Shown one piece after another: positions 23,828 through 32,474 of a DNA stretch of 49,200 nucleotides. A program made the translations under genes and the position numbers. The notes beneath the pieces are model-generated. The model made no database searches, was not told the DNA's origin, and was given only the letters and a program-made list of their open reading frames with translations. Source of the stretch: Virgisporangium aurantiacum (lineage in GTDB: Bacteria; Actinomycetota; Actinomycetes; Mycobacteriales; Micromonosporaceae); assembly GCF_016863635.1 (NCBI RefSeq), contig NZ_BOPG01000059.1:1-49200 (forward strand). The letters are read 5' to 3'. How positions within the stretch are numbered: position 1 is the first letter of the stretch; each line of letters begins with the position of its first letter.

Positions 23828-23856
23828 TTGTTCCGTCTGCTGGAACACAGTACAGT
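23828..23856 (+). promoter_or_regulatory. TRAP operon promoter overlapped by an IclR-type operator
   Basis: -35 TTGTTC (23828-23833), 17-bp spacer, -10 TACAGT (23851-23856). The palindrome TGTTCC-N7-GGAACA occupies 23829-23847, covering the -35 and most of the spacer, an arrangement expected for a repressor. It also lies in the kduI upstream region. Confidence 0.7.
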
Positions 23857-23911
23857 GCCCGACATCGAACCCGGAACACCCACGAAACCGGAACTTCATG
23901 AGGGGATCCCC

Positions 23912-24916
23912 ATGGACAGGCGGCGCTTCCTTTCCCTGTCGATAGCCACCACGAGCGGAGCAGCCGCCCTGCTCGCCGGATGCGGCGACGGGGACGACGG
24001 TGGCGGTGGCGGTGGGAAGACCGACGTCCGGCTCGGCGACACCGTCAACGAGAGCAACCCGGAGATCGCGGCCGAGAAGTACTTCGGCGAGCGGCTCAAC
24101 GCGCTCACGAAGAACGCGTACGACGTCAAGGTCTTCCCGAACGGGACGCTCGGCGACCACAACCGCATGAACGAGCAGGTGCGCAACGGCACGCTGCAGA
24201 TGACCAAGACGCTGTTCGCGAACCTCACCGCGTTCGACAAGCGGCTCGGCGTCCTCTCGCTGCCCTACGCGTTCGCGAAGCAGGCCGACCTGTTCACCGC
24301 GCTCGGCGGCGATCTCGGCAAGCAGCTCTCCGGCATCCTGGAGTCCTACGACCTCAAGGTGCTCGCCTACTTCGACTCCGGCGCGCGCAACGTCTACAAC
24401 AAGAAGAAGCCCATCAAGTCGCCCGACGACCTCAAGGGCCTGCGCATCCGGGTGCCGCAGGACGCCGTCGCCATCGACACGTTCAACACCCTGGGCGCGC
24501 AGGCCACCCCGCTCACCACCAACGAGATCTACTCGGCGATGCAGCAGGGCGTCATCGACGGCGCGGAGAACAACCCGATCTTCTACGTCACCAACAAGCA
24601 CGTGGAGGAGGCGAAGTTCTGGTCGTGGACCCGGCACCAGTTCGGCGTCGACGCGTTGCTGGTCAGCAAGAAGTGGTTCGAGAAGCAGTCCAAGGCGAAC
24701 CAGGACGCGTTCGTCCAGGCCGGCCAGGACACCGAGAAGCACGAACGCGAACTGTGGGCCACCGAGACGGAGAAGTACGTCAAGCAGGCCACCGACAAGG
24801 GCGCGAAGATCAACGACGACATCGACGTCGCCGCGTTCCAGAAGGCCGTCAAGCCGGTGCTGGAGAAGCACCGCGCCACGTTCGGCGACCTCGTCAAGCT
24901 GCTGCCGGTGAGCTGA
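23912..24916 (+). CDS. TRAP transporter substrate-binding lipoprotein (DctP family), first copy
   Basis: 334 residues from ATG 23912 (GAGGGGA upstream). The leader MDRRRFLSLSIATTSGAAALLAGCG combines a twin-arginine motif and a lipobox (LAGC). The binding domain has the DctP features GERLNALTKNAYDVKVFPNGTLGD and NVYNKKKPIKSPDDLKGLRIRVPQD (the Arg that contacts the carboxylate), and GAENNPIFYVTNKHVEEAKFWSWTRHQ. The substrate is probably a hexuronate, inferred from kduI/kduD. A close paralogue follows the permease genes. Confidence 0.93.
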   Translation: MDRRRFLSLSIATTSGAAALLAGCGDGDDGGGGGGKTDVRLGDTVNESNPEIAAEKYFGERLNALTKNAYDVKVFPNGTLGDHNRMNEQVRNGTLQMTKTLFANLTAFDKRLGVLSLPYAFAKQADLFTALGGDLGKQLSGILESYDLKVLAYFDSGARNVYNKKKPIKSPDDLKGLRIRVPQDAVAIDTFNTLGAQATPLTTNEIYSAMQQGVIDGAENNPIFYVTNKHVEEAKFWSWTRHQFGVDALLVSKKWFEKQSKANQDAFVQAGQDTEKHERELWATETEKYVKQATDKGAKINDDIDVAAFQKAVKPVLEKHRATFGDLVKLLPVS

Positions 24917-24917
24917 C

Positions 24918-25487
24918 GTGACGGCAGAGGTCGAGACCGAGGTCGAGGAGAAGAGCGCCACCCCCGACTTCCAGCGGTCGAACCGGTTCCTGGCCGGGCT
25001 CGCGGTGTTCGAGAACTGGCTCATCATGCTGCTGCTCGCCGGCACCGTGCTGGTCCTGCTGGGTCAGGTGTTCTTCCGGTACGCGCTGGAGCAACCGCTG
25101 TCGTGGTCGAACGAGGCGGCCACCGACCTGCTCGTGTACGTGGCGTTCGTCGGGTTCGCCATCGGCATCCGCGACAACGCGCACGTGGCCCTGAACCTGT
25201 TCGAGCGCAAGCTCGGCGCGCGGCCGCGCAAGTGGCTGCGGATCGGCGAACTCGTGGTGCTCGGCGTGGTGCTCGGCTGCATCGGGATCGGCGGCGCCAC
25301 CTACCTGTGGGAGCAGCGCGACGTGGTGTCGCCGGTCGGCATCCCGCTGTGGGCGGCGTTCCTGCCGCTGCCGTTCGGCGCCGTGCTCGGGTTGGTGCAC
25401 ATCGTGGTCGAGGTGGTCGCGGTGCTGCGCGGCGCATCCGTGGAAGAGATCGTGGACCGCGAGGCAGAGGCCGGGGGTGCGGTGTGA
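24918..25487 (+). CDS. TRAP transporter small permease (DctQ family)
   Basis: 189 residues, four membrane segments after a charged head. Typical blocks are FENWLIMLLLAGTVLVLLGQVFFRYALEQPLSWSNEAATDLLVYVAFVGFAIGIRDNAHVALNLF. It partners the large permease to import the acid captured by DctP using a sodium or proton gradient. GTG 24918 lies 1 nt after the dctP stop, and its own end overlaps the dctM start (GTGA), so the three are coupled. Confidence 0.93.
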   Translation: MTAEVETEVEEKSATPDFQRSNRFLAGLAVFENWLIMLLLAGTVLVLLGQVFFRYALEQPLSWSNEAATDLLVYVAFVGFAIGIRDNAHVALNLFERKLGARPRKWLRIGELVVLGVVLGCIGIGGATYLWEQRDVVSPVGIPLWAAFLPLPFGAVLGLVHIVVEVVAVLRGASVEEIVDREAEAGGAV

Positions 25488-26758
25488 GCTTCGCGCTCGC
25501 GTTCTTCGGCATCGTCGCGCTGATCCTGCTCGGCGCGCCGATCGTCGCCGCCCTCGGCGCGGTCGGCCTGATCCAGGCGACGGCGTCCGACGTGCCGCTG
25601 TCGATCGCCGCGCAGGCGGTGTTCCACGGGCTCAACTCGTTCACGCTGCTGGCGATCCCGCTGTTCGTGCTCACCGGCGAGATCCTGCACCGGTCGGGCG
25701 CCGCCGAGCGGCTGGTGCGGTTCGTGACGATCTGCGTCGGCTGGATGACCGGCGGGCTCGGCATGAGCGTGGTCGCGTCGACGATGCTGTTCTCCGGTCT
25801 CAGCGGCTCGGTGAACGCCGACGCGGCGGCGATCGGCTCGACGATGATCCCGCCGATGACGAAGGCCGGCTACCGCCGCCCGTGGTCGGCGTCGATCGTC
25901 GCCGCCGCGTCCGGCACCGGCATCCTCATCCCGCCCTCGATCACGATGATCGTGCTGGGGACGGTGGCCAACCTGTCGATCCGCGACCTGTTCCTCGCGT
26001 CGCTCGTGCCGGCCGTGGTCGTCGCCGCGAGCAAGGGCGTGGTCATCTACTTCTACGCGAAGTACAAGGAGCCGACCGCGGAACGGGTCCGGGTGACGCC
26101 GCGCGAACTCGGCCGGGCCGGGCTCGACGCGCTGCCCCCGCTGATCGCTCCGGTCATCATCCTCGGCGGCATCCTGTGGGGCGTCTTCACCGCCACCGAG
26201 GCCGCGGCCGTCGCGGTGCTGTACGCGGTGGTGCTCGCGCTGGTCTACCGGTCGGTGTCGCGGGCCGACTGGATCCGCATCTTCGTGAACGCCGGACGCA
26301 CGAGCGGCGTGGTGCTGTCGCTGGTCGGCATGGCGCAGCTGCTCGCCTACATGCTGGCGTACGAACAGGTCGAGATCCAGCTGGCCGACTGGGCGAGCCA
26401 GTTCACCGGCAACTTCTTCCTGTTCGTCACGATCGTCATGGTGCTGTTCTGGATTCTCGGCGCGCTGCTGGACGGCGTTCCCGCGCTGGTGGTGCTGATT
26501 CCGCTGTTCATGCCGCTGGCCGCCGAAGCGGGCATGGGCGAACTGCACTTCGCCATCTTCAGCCTGGCCGTGTTCGGCATCTCGCTGGTGACGCCGCCGC
26601 TCGGGTCGGCCTGCTTCATCGTCACCGGCATCGCGCGGATCAGGATCGTCGACATGATGCGGCCGATGCTGCCGTTCATGGCGGTGATGTTCGCGACGAT
26701 CGTGCTCCTCGCGTACGTACCGGCCTTCTCGGAGTGGCTGCCGAACCTGATCAGGTGA
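25484..26758 (+). CDS. TRAP transporter large permease (DctM family)
   Basis: 424 residues, about twelve hydrophobic segments. Family signatures are AIPLFVLTGEILHRSGAAERLVRF, STMLFSGLSGSVNADAAAIGSTMIPPMTKAGY, ASGTGILIPPSITMIVLG and LVTPPLGSACFIVTGIA. It forms the transport channel with DctQ. Start GTG 25484 overlaps the DctQ stop. The second dctP gene begins 83 bp downstream. Confidence 0.95.
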   Translation: MSFALAFFGIVALILLGAPIVAALGAVGLIQATASDVPLSIAAQAVFHGLNSFTLLAIPLFVLTGEILHRSGAAERLVRFVTICVGWMTGGLGMSVVASTMLFSGLSGSVNADAAAIGSTMIPPMTKAGYRRPWSASIVAAASGTGILIPPSITMIVLGTVANLSIRDLFLASLVPAVVVAASKGVVIYFYAKYKEPTAERVRVTPRELGRAGLDALPPLIAPVIILGGILWGVFTATEAAAVAVLYAVVLALVYRSVSRADWIRIFVNAGRTSGVVLSLVGMAQLLAYMLAYEQVEIQLADWASQFTGNFFLFVTIVMVLFWILGALLDGVPALVVLIPLFMPLAAEAGMGELHFAIFSLAVFGISLVTPPLGSACFIVTGIARIRIVDMMRPMLPFMAVMFATIVLLAYVPAFSEWLPNLIR

Positions 26759-26841
26759 TCCCGCCGCCGGGGTGCTCCAGTACAGTCCGACGACGAAGAT
26801 CCAGAACACGTCGGGACCTGGAACTCCACGGAGGGATCGCC

Positions 26842-27846
26842 ATGGACAGGCGACGGTTACTTACGGTGTCGCTTGGGATGTCGCTCGGAACGACGGCCGG
26901 TGCCGCGGCGATGGCCCTCACCGGCTGCGGGAAGGACGACGCGGACGCGACCGCCATCCGCCTCGGCGACACCGTGGCCGAGAGCAACCCGCAGATCGCG
27001 GCCGAACGCTACTTCGGTGAGCGGCTGGCCGCGCTGACCGACGGCGCCTACGACGTGAAGGTCTACCCCAACAGCACGCTGGGCGACCCCGCCAAGATGA
27101 ACCTGCAGGTCCGCGACGGCAACCTGCACATGACCAAGACGCTGTTCGCCAGCCTCACCGTGTTCGACAAGCGACTCGGCGTGATGTCGCTGCCGTACGC
27201 GTTCGCCCGCCAGGACGACCTGTACATCGCGCTGCTGGCCCGCCTCGGCCGGCAGCTCGGCAACATCCTGGAGGCCCAGAACTTCAAGGTGCTCGCGTTC
27301 TTCGACTCCGGCGCCCGCAACGTCTACAACAAGAAGCGGCCGATCCGCACCCCCGACGATCTCAAGGGGCTGCGGCTGCGGGTGCCACAGGACACGGTCG
27401 CGATCGACACGTTCACCACGCTCGGCGCGGTGGCGACGCCGATGGCCGCCAACGAGATCCTCCCCGCGCTGCAGCAGGGCACCATCGACGGCGCGGAGAA
27501 CAACCCGATCTTCTACGTCACCAACAAGCACGTGGGGGAGGCGACGTACTGGTCGTGGACCCGCCACCAGTTCGGCATCGACGCGCTGCTGGTGAGCAAG
27601 AAGTACTTCGACGGCCTCTCGAAGAAGCACCAGGACGCGTTCGTCGAGGCCGGCTTCGACGCCCAGAAGCGGGAATGGGACCTGTGGGCGAAGGAGACCG
27701 ACAACTACGTCAAGCAGGCGACCGACAAGGGCGCCAAGATTAACGATGACGTCGACGTCGACGCGTTCCGGCGCGCGGTGAAGCCGATCATCGACAAGAA
27801 CCGGATCGTCTACGGCGACCTGCTGGACCTGCTGCCGATCGTCTGA
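26842..27846 (+). CDS. TRAP transporter substrate-binding lipoprotein (DctP family), second copy
   Basis: 334 residues, same length as the first copy and highly similar throughout (for example GARNVYNKKRPIRTPDDLKGLRLRVPQD and GAENNPIFYVTNKHVGEATYWSWTRHQFG). The leader MDRRRLLTVSLGMSLG ends in a TGC lipobox. GGAGGGA precedes ATG 26842. No second permease pair follows, so both binding proteins probably share DctQM, or one receptor has changed specificity. The upstream region keeps TACAGT (26781-26786) in the same local context as the first copy's promoter but not the -35 or operator. It ends 14 bp from the convergent icmF stop. Confidence 0.93.
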   Translation: MDRRRLLTVSLGMSLGTTAGAAAMALTGCGKDDADATAIRLGDTVAESNPQIAAERYFGERLAALTDGAYDVKVYPNSTLGDPAKMNLQVRDGNLHMTKTLFASLTVFDKRLGVMSLPYAFARQDDLYIALLARLGRQLGNILEAQNFKVLAFFDSGARNVYNKKRPIRTPDDLKGLRLRVPQDTVAIDTFTTLGAVATPMAANEILPALQQGTIDGAENNPIFYVTNKHVGEATYWSWTRHQFGIDALLVSKKYFDGLSKKHQDAFVEAGFDAQKREWDLWAKETDNYVKQATDKGAKINDDVDVDAFRRAVKPIIDKNRIVYGDLLDLLPIV

Positions 27847-27860
27847 CCGGCCCGGCCGGG

Positions 27861-30800
27861 TCAGACGTTGCGCCGGTACTGGCCGCCCACGTCGAAGAAC
27901 GCCTCGGTGATCTGCTGCAGCGAGCACACCCGGGCCGCGTCCATCAGCACCGCGAACACGTTCCCGCCCGACATCGCCGCCTCGCGGAGCGCGGCCAGCG
28001 CCGCCGGCGCCTCGTCCCGGTGCGCCGCGTGGAACGCGTGCAACCGCGACAGTTGCGACTCCTTCTCCGCCTCCGTCGCCCGGGCCAGCTCGACCGCCGT
28101 CACCGTCGGAGCCGCGCCGTCCGGGCGCAGGAACGTGTTGATGCCGACCAGCGGCAGGCTGCCGTCGTGCTTGCGCTGTTCGTACAGCATCGACTCGTCC
28201 TGGATGCGGCCGCGCTGGTAACCGGTCTCCATCGCGCCGAGCACGCCGCCGCGTTCGGAGATGCGGTCGAACTCCGCCAGCACGGCGTTCTCCACGAGGT
28301 CGGTGAGCTCGTCGATGATGAACGCGCCCTGCAGCGGGTTCTCGTTGACCGCGAGTCCCCACTCCTTGTTGATGATCAGCTGGATGGCCAGCGCCCGCCG
28401 CACCGACTCGGCGCCCGGCGTGGTGACCGCCTCGTCGAACGCGTTGGTGTGCAACGAGTTCGCGTTGTCGTAGATCGCGGTCAGCGCCTGCAGCGTGGTG
28501 CGGATGTCGTTGAAGTCCATCTCCTGCGCGTGCAGCGAGCGTCCGCTGGTCTGGACGTGGTACTTGAGCTTCTGCGAGCGTTCGTTGGCGCCGTACCGCT
28601 CCCGCATGGTGACGGCCCAGATTCGCCGGGCGACGCGGCCGAGCACCGTGTACTCGGGGTCCATGCCGTTGGAGAAGAAGAACGACAGGTTCGGCGCGAA
28701 GTCGTCGATCTTCATCCCGCGCGCCAGGTACGACTCGACGTACGTGAACCCGTTGGCGAGCGTGAACGCCAACTGGCTGATCGGGTTCGCCCCCGCCTCG
28801 GCGATGTGGTAGCCCGAGATCGACACGGAGTAGAAGTTGCGCACCCCGTTCTGGATGAACCACTCCTGGATGTCGCCCATCATCCGCAGCGAGAACTCGG
28901 TGGAGAACAGGCACGTGTTCTGGCCCTGGTCCTCCTTGAGGATGTCGGCCTGCACGGTGCCGCGCACCTGTGCCAGCGCCTCGGCGGCGGTTCCGCCGTT
29001 CGCCACGTGCTGGTCGATCACGGTGTTCAGGAAGAAGGCGAGAACCGTCGGCGCCGGGCCGTTGATGGTCATCGAAACGCTGGTGGACGGCGAGAGCAGG
29101 TCGAACCCGTCGTAGAGCACCTTCATGTCGTCGAGGGTCGCCACCGACACGCCGGAGGTGCCGACCTTGCCGTAGATGTCGGGCCGCGGGTCGGGATCGC
29201 GGCCGTAGAGCGTCACCGAGTCGAACGCGGTCGACAGGCGGGTCGCCGGCGCGTCGGCCGACAGCAGCTTGAACCGCCGGTTCGTGCGGGCCGGGTCGCC
29301 CTCGCCGGCGAACATCCGGGCCGGGTCCTCGTTGTCGCGCTTGAACGGGAACACGCCCGCCGTGAACGGGAACGAGCCGGGCAGGTTCTCGCGGCGCAGC
29401 CAGCGCAGCAGGTCGCCGTGGTCGGTGAACCGGGGCAGGGCCACCCGCGGGATTTCGTTGCCGCTCAACGAGGTGCGGGTCAACGGGGTGCGGAACTCCT
29501 TGCCGCGCACGGTGAAGACGTGTTCGGTGCCCGAGTACGCCTCGACGACGGCCGGCCAGGCGGTGAGCTCGTCGCGCGTCGCGGCGGGGAGGGCCGCGCG
29601 GGCCTGGTCGCGCAGGTCCGCCGCGGCCGGCAACTCGGCGGCGACGGCCTCCAGCCGCTGCACGCGCCGCGCCCGCTCCGCGAGCGTCTCGGTCTCCGCG
29701 TGGAAGTCGCGCACCGCCTGCGCGATCTCGGCGAGGTAGCGCACCCGCTCCGGCGGGATGAGGCGGCGGATCATCGTGGTGGTCTTCGCGGTGACGGGCG
29801 TGAGCAGGCCCTCGCTCACCGGCAGCCCCTTGCCCGCCAACTGCTCGCGGAGGAACTGGTAGAGCGCGGTGACGCCGTCGTCGTTGAACGTCGCGGCCGA
29901 CGTGCCGAACACCGGCATCTCGTCGGGACGCGAGCCGAACGCCTCGCGCTCGCGGACGAGCTGCCGCGCCACGTCGCGCATCGCGTCGGCGGCACCCCGC
30001 CGCTCGAACTTGTTGATGGCCACCGCGTCGGCGAACCCGAGCATGTCGATCTTCTCGAGCTGCGACGCCGCGCCGAACTCCGGCGTCATCACGTACAGCG
30101 AGACGTCGGCGAACGGCACGATCGCCGCGTCGCCCTGGCCGATGCCCGGGGTCTCGACGATCACCAGGTCGAAGCCGGCCGCCCTGGCGACCGTGATGAC
30201 GTCGCCGAGACTCTCGGGCAGTTCGCGGGCGCCCCGGGTGGCCAGCGACCGGAAGTAGGCGGTGCTGCCGTCGAGCGCGTTCATCCGGATGCGGTCGCCG
30301 AGGAGCGCGCCGCCACCCTTGCGGCGGGTCGGGTCGACGGCGATGACGGCGACCCGCAGCTTGTCCTGCTGGTCGAGGCGCAGGCGGCGGACGAGTTCGT
30401 CGGTGAGGCTCGACTTGCCGGAGCCACCGGTGCCGGTGATGCCGAGAACGGGCACCGTCCGCTTGTTCGCCGCCGCGACGAGGTCCTCCATCGGCAGGAC
30501 CCCGCGCTCGGCTCCCGTGATCGCGCGGCCGATCGCCGCCCGGTCGCCGCCGATGACGTCCGCCGCGGTGACCGGCCGGTGCTCCCACGGGCTCCAGTCG
30601 CAGTCGCGGATCATCGTGTTGACCATGCCGGCCAGGCCGAGCTTCTGCCCGTCCTCCGGCGAGAAGATCGTGACCCCGCTCCCGCGCAGGCGGGCGATCT
30701 CGGCGGGGATGATCACGCCACCCCCGCCGCCGTAGACCTTGACGTGACCGGCGCCGGCCTGCTTCAGGCTCTCGACCAGGTACTCGAAGTACTCGACGTG

Positions 30801-31013
30801 CCCACCCTGGTACGACGAGACCGCCACACCCTGCACGTCCTCCTCGACCGCCGCGTCGACGATCTCCCGCACCGACCGGTTGTGCCCGAGGTGCACCACC
30901 TCCGCACCCTGCGACTGCAGGATCCGTCGCATGATGTTGATCGAGGCATCGTGCCCGTCGAAGAGGCTGGACGCGGTGACGAACCGGACCGGCTCGGCAG
31001 GGACATGGAGCAT
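27861..31013 (-). CDS. icmF: Fused isobutyryl-CoA mutase (IcmF)
   Basis: 1050 residues from ATG 31013. Order: B12-binding domain with DGHD at 19-22 (the cobalt-ligand His is H21), G-protein chaperone domain with P-loop GTGGSGKSS at about 194-202 and NKFERRGAADA, then the acyl-CoA mutase TIM barrel with FPFKRDNEDPARMFAGEGDP and KEDQGQNTCLFSTEFSLRMMGD. It interconverts isobutyryl-CoA and n-butyryl-CoA in branched-chain catabolism or polyketide precursor supply. An ATG at 31046 is in frame, but the promoter's -10 lies 4 bp upstream of it, whereas ATG 31013 has AGGACGG before it, so the shorter form is preferred. Confidence 0.93.
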   Translation of the reverse strand: MLHVPAEPVRFVTASSLFDGHDASINIMRRILQSQGAEVVHLGHNRSVREIVDAAVEEDVQGVAVSSYQGGHVEYFEYLVESLKQAGAGHVKVYGGGGGVIIPAEIARLRGSGVTIFSPEDGQKLGLAGMVNTMIRDCDWSPWEHRPVTAADVIGGDRAAIGRAITGAERGVLPMEDLVAAANKRTVPVLGITGTGGSGKSSLTDELVRRLRLDQQDKLRVAVIAVDPTRRKGGGALLGDRIRMNALDGSTAYFRSLATRGARELPESLGDVITVARAAGFDLVIVETPGIGQGDAAIVPFADVSLYVMTPEFGAASQLEKIDMLGFADAVAINKFERRGAADAMRDVARQLVREREAFGSRPDEMPVFGTSAATFNDDGVTALYQFLREQLAGKGLPVSEGLLTPVTAKTTTMIRRLIPPERVRYLAEIAQAVRDFHAETETLAERARRVQRLEAVAAELPAAADLRDQARAALPAATRDELTAWPAVVEAYSGTEHVFTVRGKEFRTPLTRTSLSGNEIPRVALPRFTDHGDLLRWLRRENLPGSFPFTAGVFPFKRDNEDPARMFAGEGDPARTNRRFKLLSADAPATRLSTAFDSVTLYGRDPDPRPDIYGKVGTSGVSVATLDDMKVLYDGFDLLSPSTSVSMTINGPAPTVLAFFLNTVIDQHVANGGTAAEALAQVRGTVQADILKEDQGQNTCLFSTEFSLRMMGDIQEWFIQNGVRNFYSVSISGYHIAEAGANPISQLAFTLANGFTYVESYLARGMKIDDFAPNLSFFFSNGMDPEYTVLGRVARRIWAVTMRERYGANERSQKLKYHVQTSGRSLHAQEMDFNDIRTTLQALTAIYDNANSLHTNAFDEAVTTPGAESVRRALAIQLIINKEWGLAVNENPLQGAFIIDELTDLVENAVLAEFDRISERGGVLGAMETGYQRGRIQDESMLYEQRKHDGSLPLVGINTFLRPDGAAPTVTAVELARATEAEKESQLSRLHAFHAAHRDEAPAALAALREAAMSGGNVFAVLMDAARVCSLQQITEAFFDVGGQYRRNV

Positions 31014-31049
31014 CGTTGCACCGTCCTGGGATCTTTGTTCGGTCATCCA

Positions 31050-31078
31050 ATAGTAGGGCGTCCTAGTATTTCGACCAA
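31050..31078 (-). promoter_or_regulatory. icmF promoter with an imperfect 20-bp palindrome
   Basis: Minus strand: -35 TTGGTC (31078-31073), 17-bp spacer, -10 TACTAT (31055-31050). The palindrome ATAGTAGG-GCGT-CCTAGTAT (31050-31069, seven of eight arm positions paired) covers the spacer and -10, as expected for a TetR-type repressor operator. Transcription would begin near 31043, after the upstream ATG 31046. Confidence 0.55.
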
Positions 31079-31082
31079 ACGT

Positions 31083-31964
31083 TCAGCGCTGGACGGCGGC
31101 CGCGTCGAGGGCGGCCGTGATCCGCGCGGCCGTGTCGGGCCCCGAGGGGTCGAGCGCCAGGCTGTGCCCGGCCGCCGCGACGATCACCCGCAGGCTCGGC
31201 GCCGACCGGAAGAACGGCCGCTCGAACCGCTCGATCGCGGCCGCGTCGGAGCAGTTCCCCTGTGCGCAGAAGATCGCGTCCCGGTCGCCGACGGCGATCA
31301 CCACCGGCACCGCTACCGCACTCGACGGATTGCGGTCGGCCGGCAACGCCTGCTGGGCGGCGAAGTCGCGCCAGCGCGGGTGGTCGCGGGTCGCCGGCTG
31401 GATCCGCCGGGCCACCACCGGGTCACGCGACGTGTGCAGGAAACCGGTCACGACGAGCTGGCTGACCTTCCCGGGAACGGTGGCGAGCTGGATGCCGACG
31501 GCGGCGCTGTACGAGTGCGTGAACAGGATGATCTGGTTCGGCTGGAGCCAGGTCAGGATCTGGTCGAGCACGTGGACGTCGGTGGTGAGGGTGACGTCGT
31601 CGGTCGGCCGGCTCGACCGGCCGGTGCCGATCCGGTCGTAGGTGAGGGTGGCCCGGCCCGTGGCGAGCAGCCGGTCGACCACGCTGTACGTCCGGTCCGG
31701 CCAGTCCCAGTAACCGGTGTACGTGGTGCCGTCGGCGAGGACGTCGACGGTGCGCGGCTCGGCCCAGGTGGTCGGCTCGCAGTAGTTGGCGGCGATCCGC
31801 TGATCGGCGGGCCGGTCCGGCGCCAGCGACACGGCGAGCGTGACGGCCCGGCACCGCCGTTGCGCACCCGGCGGACTCCCGGTGACGACCGGCACCGCCA
31901 CCACAACGAGTCCGGCGACCAGCCCGGCCGCCATCAACCCGACGAACGCATGGCTTCGACTCAC
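31083..31964 (-). CDS. Exported or membrane-anchored alpha/beta-hydrolase
   Basis: 293 residues from GTG 31964, which has GGAGGGGG upstream. A hydrophobic N-terminal segment (AFVGLMAAGLVAGLVVVAVPVV) is a signal or anchor. The hydrolase fold shows LTYDRIGTGRS, the nucleophile elbow FTHSYSAAVG (Ser), an acid in VGDRDAIF and a late His in AAGHSLALDPSG. Two cysteine pairs are possible (RRC, NYC, IFC, GNC). Substrate unknown. It lies just downstream of the icmF promoter region on the same strand but is transcribed before it, with 36 bp between. Confidence 0.82.
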   Translation of the reverse strand: MSRSHAFVGLMAAGLVAGLVVVAVPVVTGSPPGAQRRCRAVTLAVSLAPDRPADQRIAANYCEPTTWAEPRTVDVLADGTTYTGYWDWPDRTYSVVDRLLATGRATLTYDRIGTGRSSRPTDDVTLTTDVHVLDQILTWLQPNQIILFTHSYSAAVGIQLATVPGKVSQLVVTGFLHTSRDPVVARRIQPATRDHPRWRDFAAQQALPADRNPSSAVAVPVVIAVGDRDAIFCAQGNCSDAAAIERFERPFFRSAPSLRVIVAAAGHSLALDPSGPDTAARITAALDAAAVQR

Positions 31965-32147
31965 GAAGGCCCCCTCCGTACGGCCGCCCGGCAAGCCGTC
32001 GACGGCGCGGCGTGAACAACGCTGCGGAAAGGCGAGGGCCCTCACCTACATCGATCTCCACCTATTCTCGGATGGCACAGGGTTACGAATCAAACACGTC
32101 CGGTGTATCTGGCACAAAGATCGGCAACCTTTCGGGTAGCCGTATGG

Positions 32148-32366
32148 CTACGCTGAGTTGGACTGGAGGTCCAGTTCGGTCAGCCACCAGACGCCCGCCG
32201 TCACCACGGCGCCGGGGACGAAGGTCCACAGCCACCACGGGGCCTGCCAGTCGAGGCCGATCACGACGATCAGCGCCCACACGACGAACTGGATGCCGCT
32301 CGCCAGCAGCCATACGCCGGTGGTGAGCTGTCGGATGTTCCGCTTCGTGCTCAGGTCGTTTCTCAT
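32148..32366 (-). CDS. Small two-helix membrane protein
   Basis: 72 residues: a basic head (MRNDLSTKRNIRQ), helix one (TTGVWLLASGIQFVVWALIVVIGL), a short loop with WQAPWWLW, and helix two (TFVPGAVVTAGVWWL) with an acidic tail. The pattern is like 2TM-domain proteins. GGAAG lies about 10 nt before ATG 32366. The open frame runs on upstream across the methyltransferase gene, but that part is not protein-like. Divergent from the methyltransferase with about 108 bp between. Confidence 0.68.
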   Translation of the reverse strand: MRNDLSTKRNIRQLTTGVWLLASGIQFVVWALIVVIGLDWQAPWWLWTFVPGAVVTAGVWWLTELDLQSNSA

Positions 32367-32474
32367 GACGTCGATGCTTCCGCTTGGGCCGCCCGCCGTC
32401 GCTGGTGCCGTCACCCGGACCGGGGTGGGGATAAACCCCCTGCGGCCCGGGGGTGCCGGCCCGAGAATTGGCGC

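Noticed and set aside
28020..32015. Very long open frame opposite icmF and the hydrolase, on the plus strand
   Set aside because: It is an antisense shadow caused by G/C at third codon positions; its product is Arg/Gly/His-rich, runs across two genes and an intergenic region, and has no domain pattern. Many similar antisense frames occur throughout the window.
31965..32147. Possible small RNA or riboswitch between the hydrolase and the two-helix protein
   Set aside because: I see no convincing stem set, terminator or known motif; the region is merely less GC-rich.
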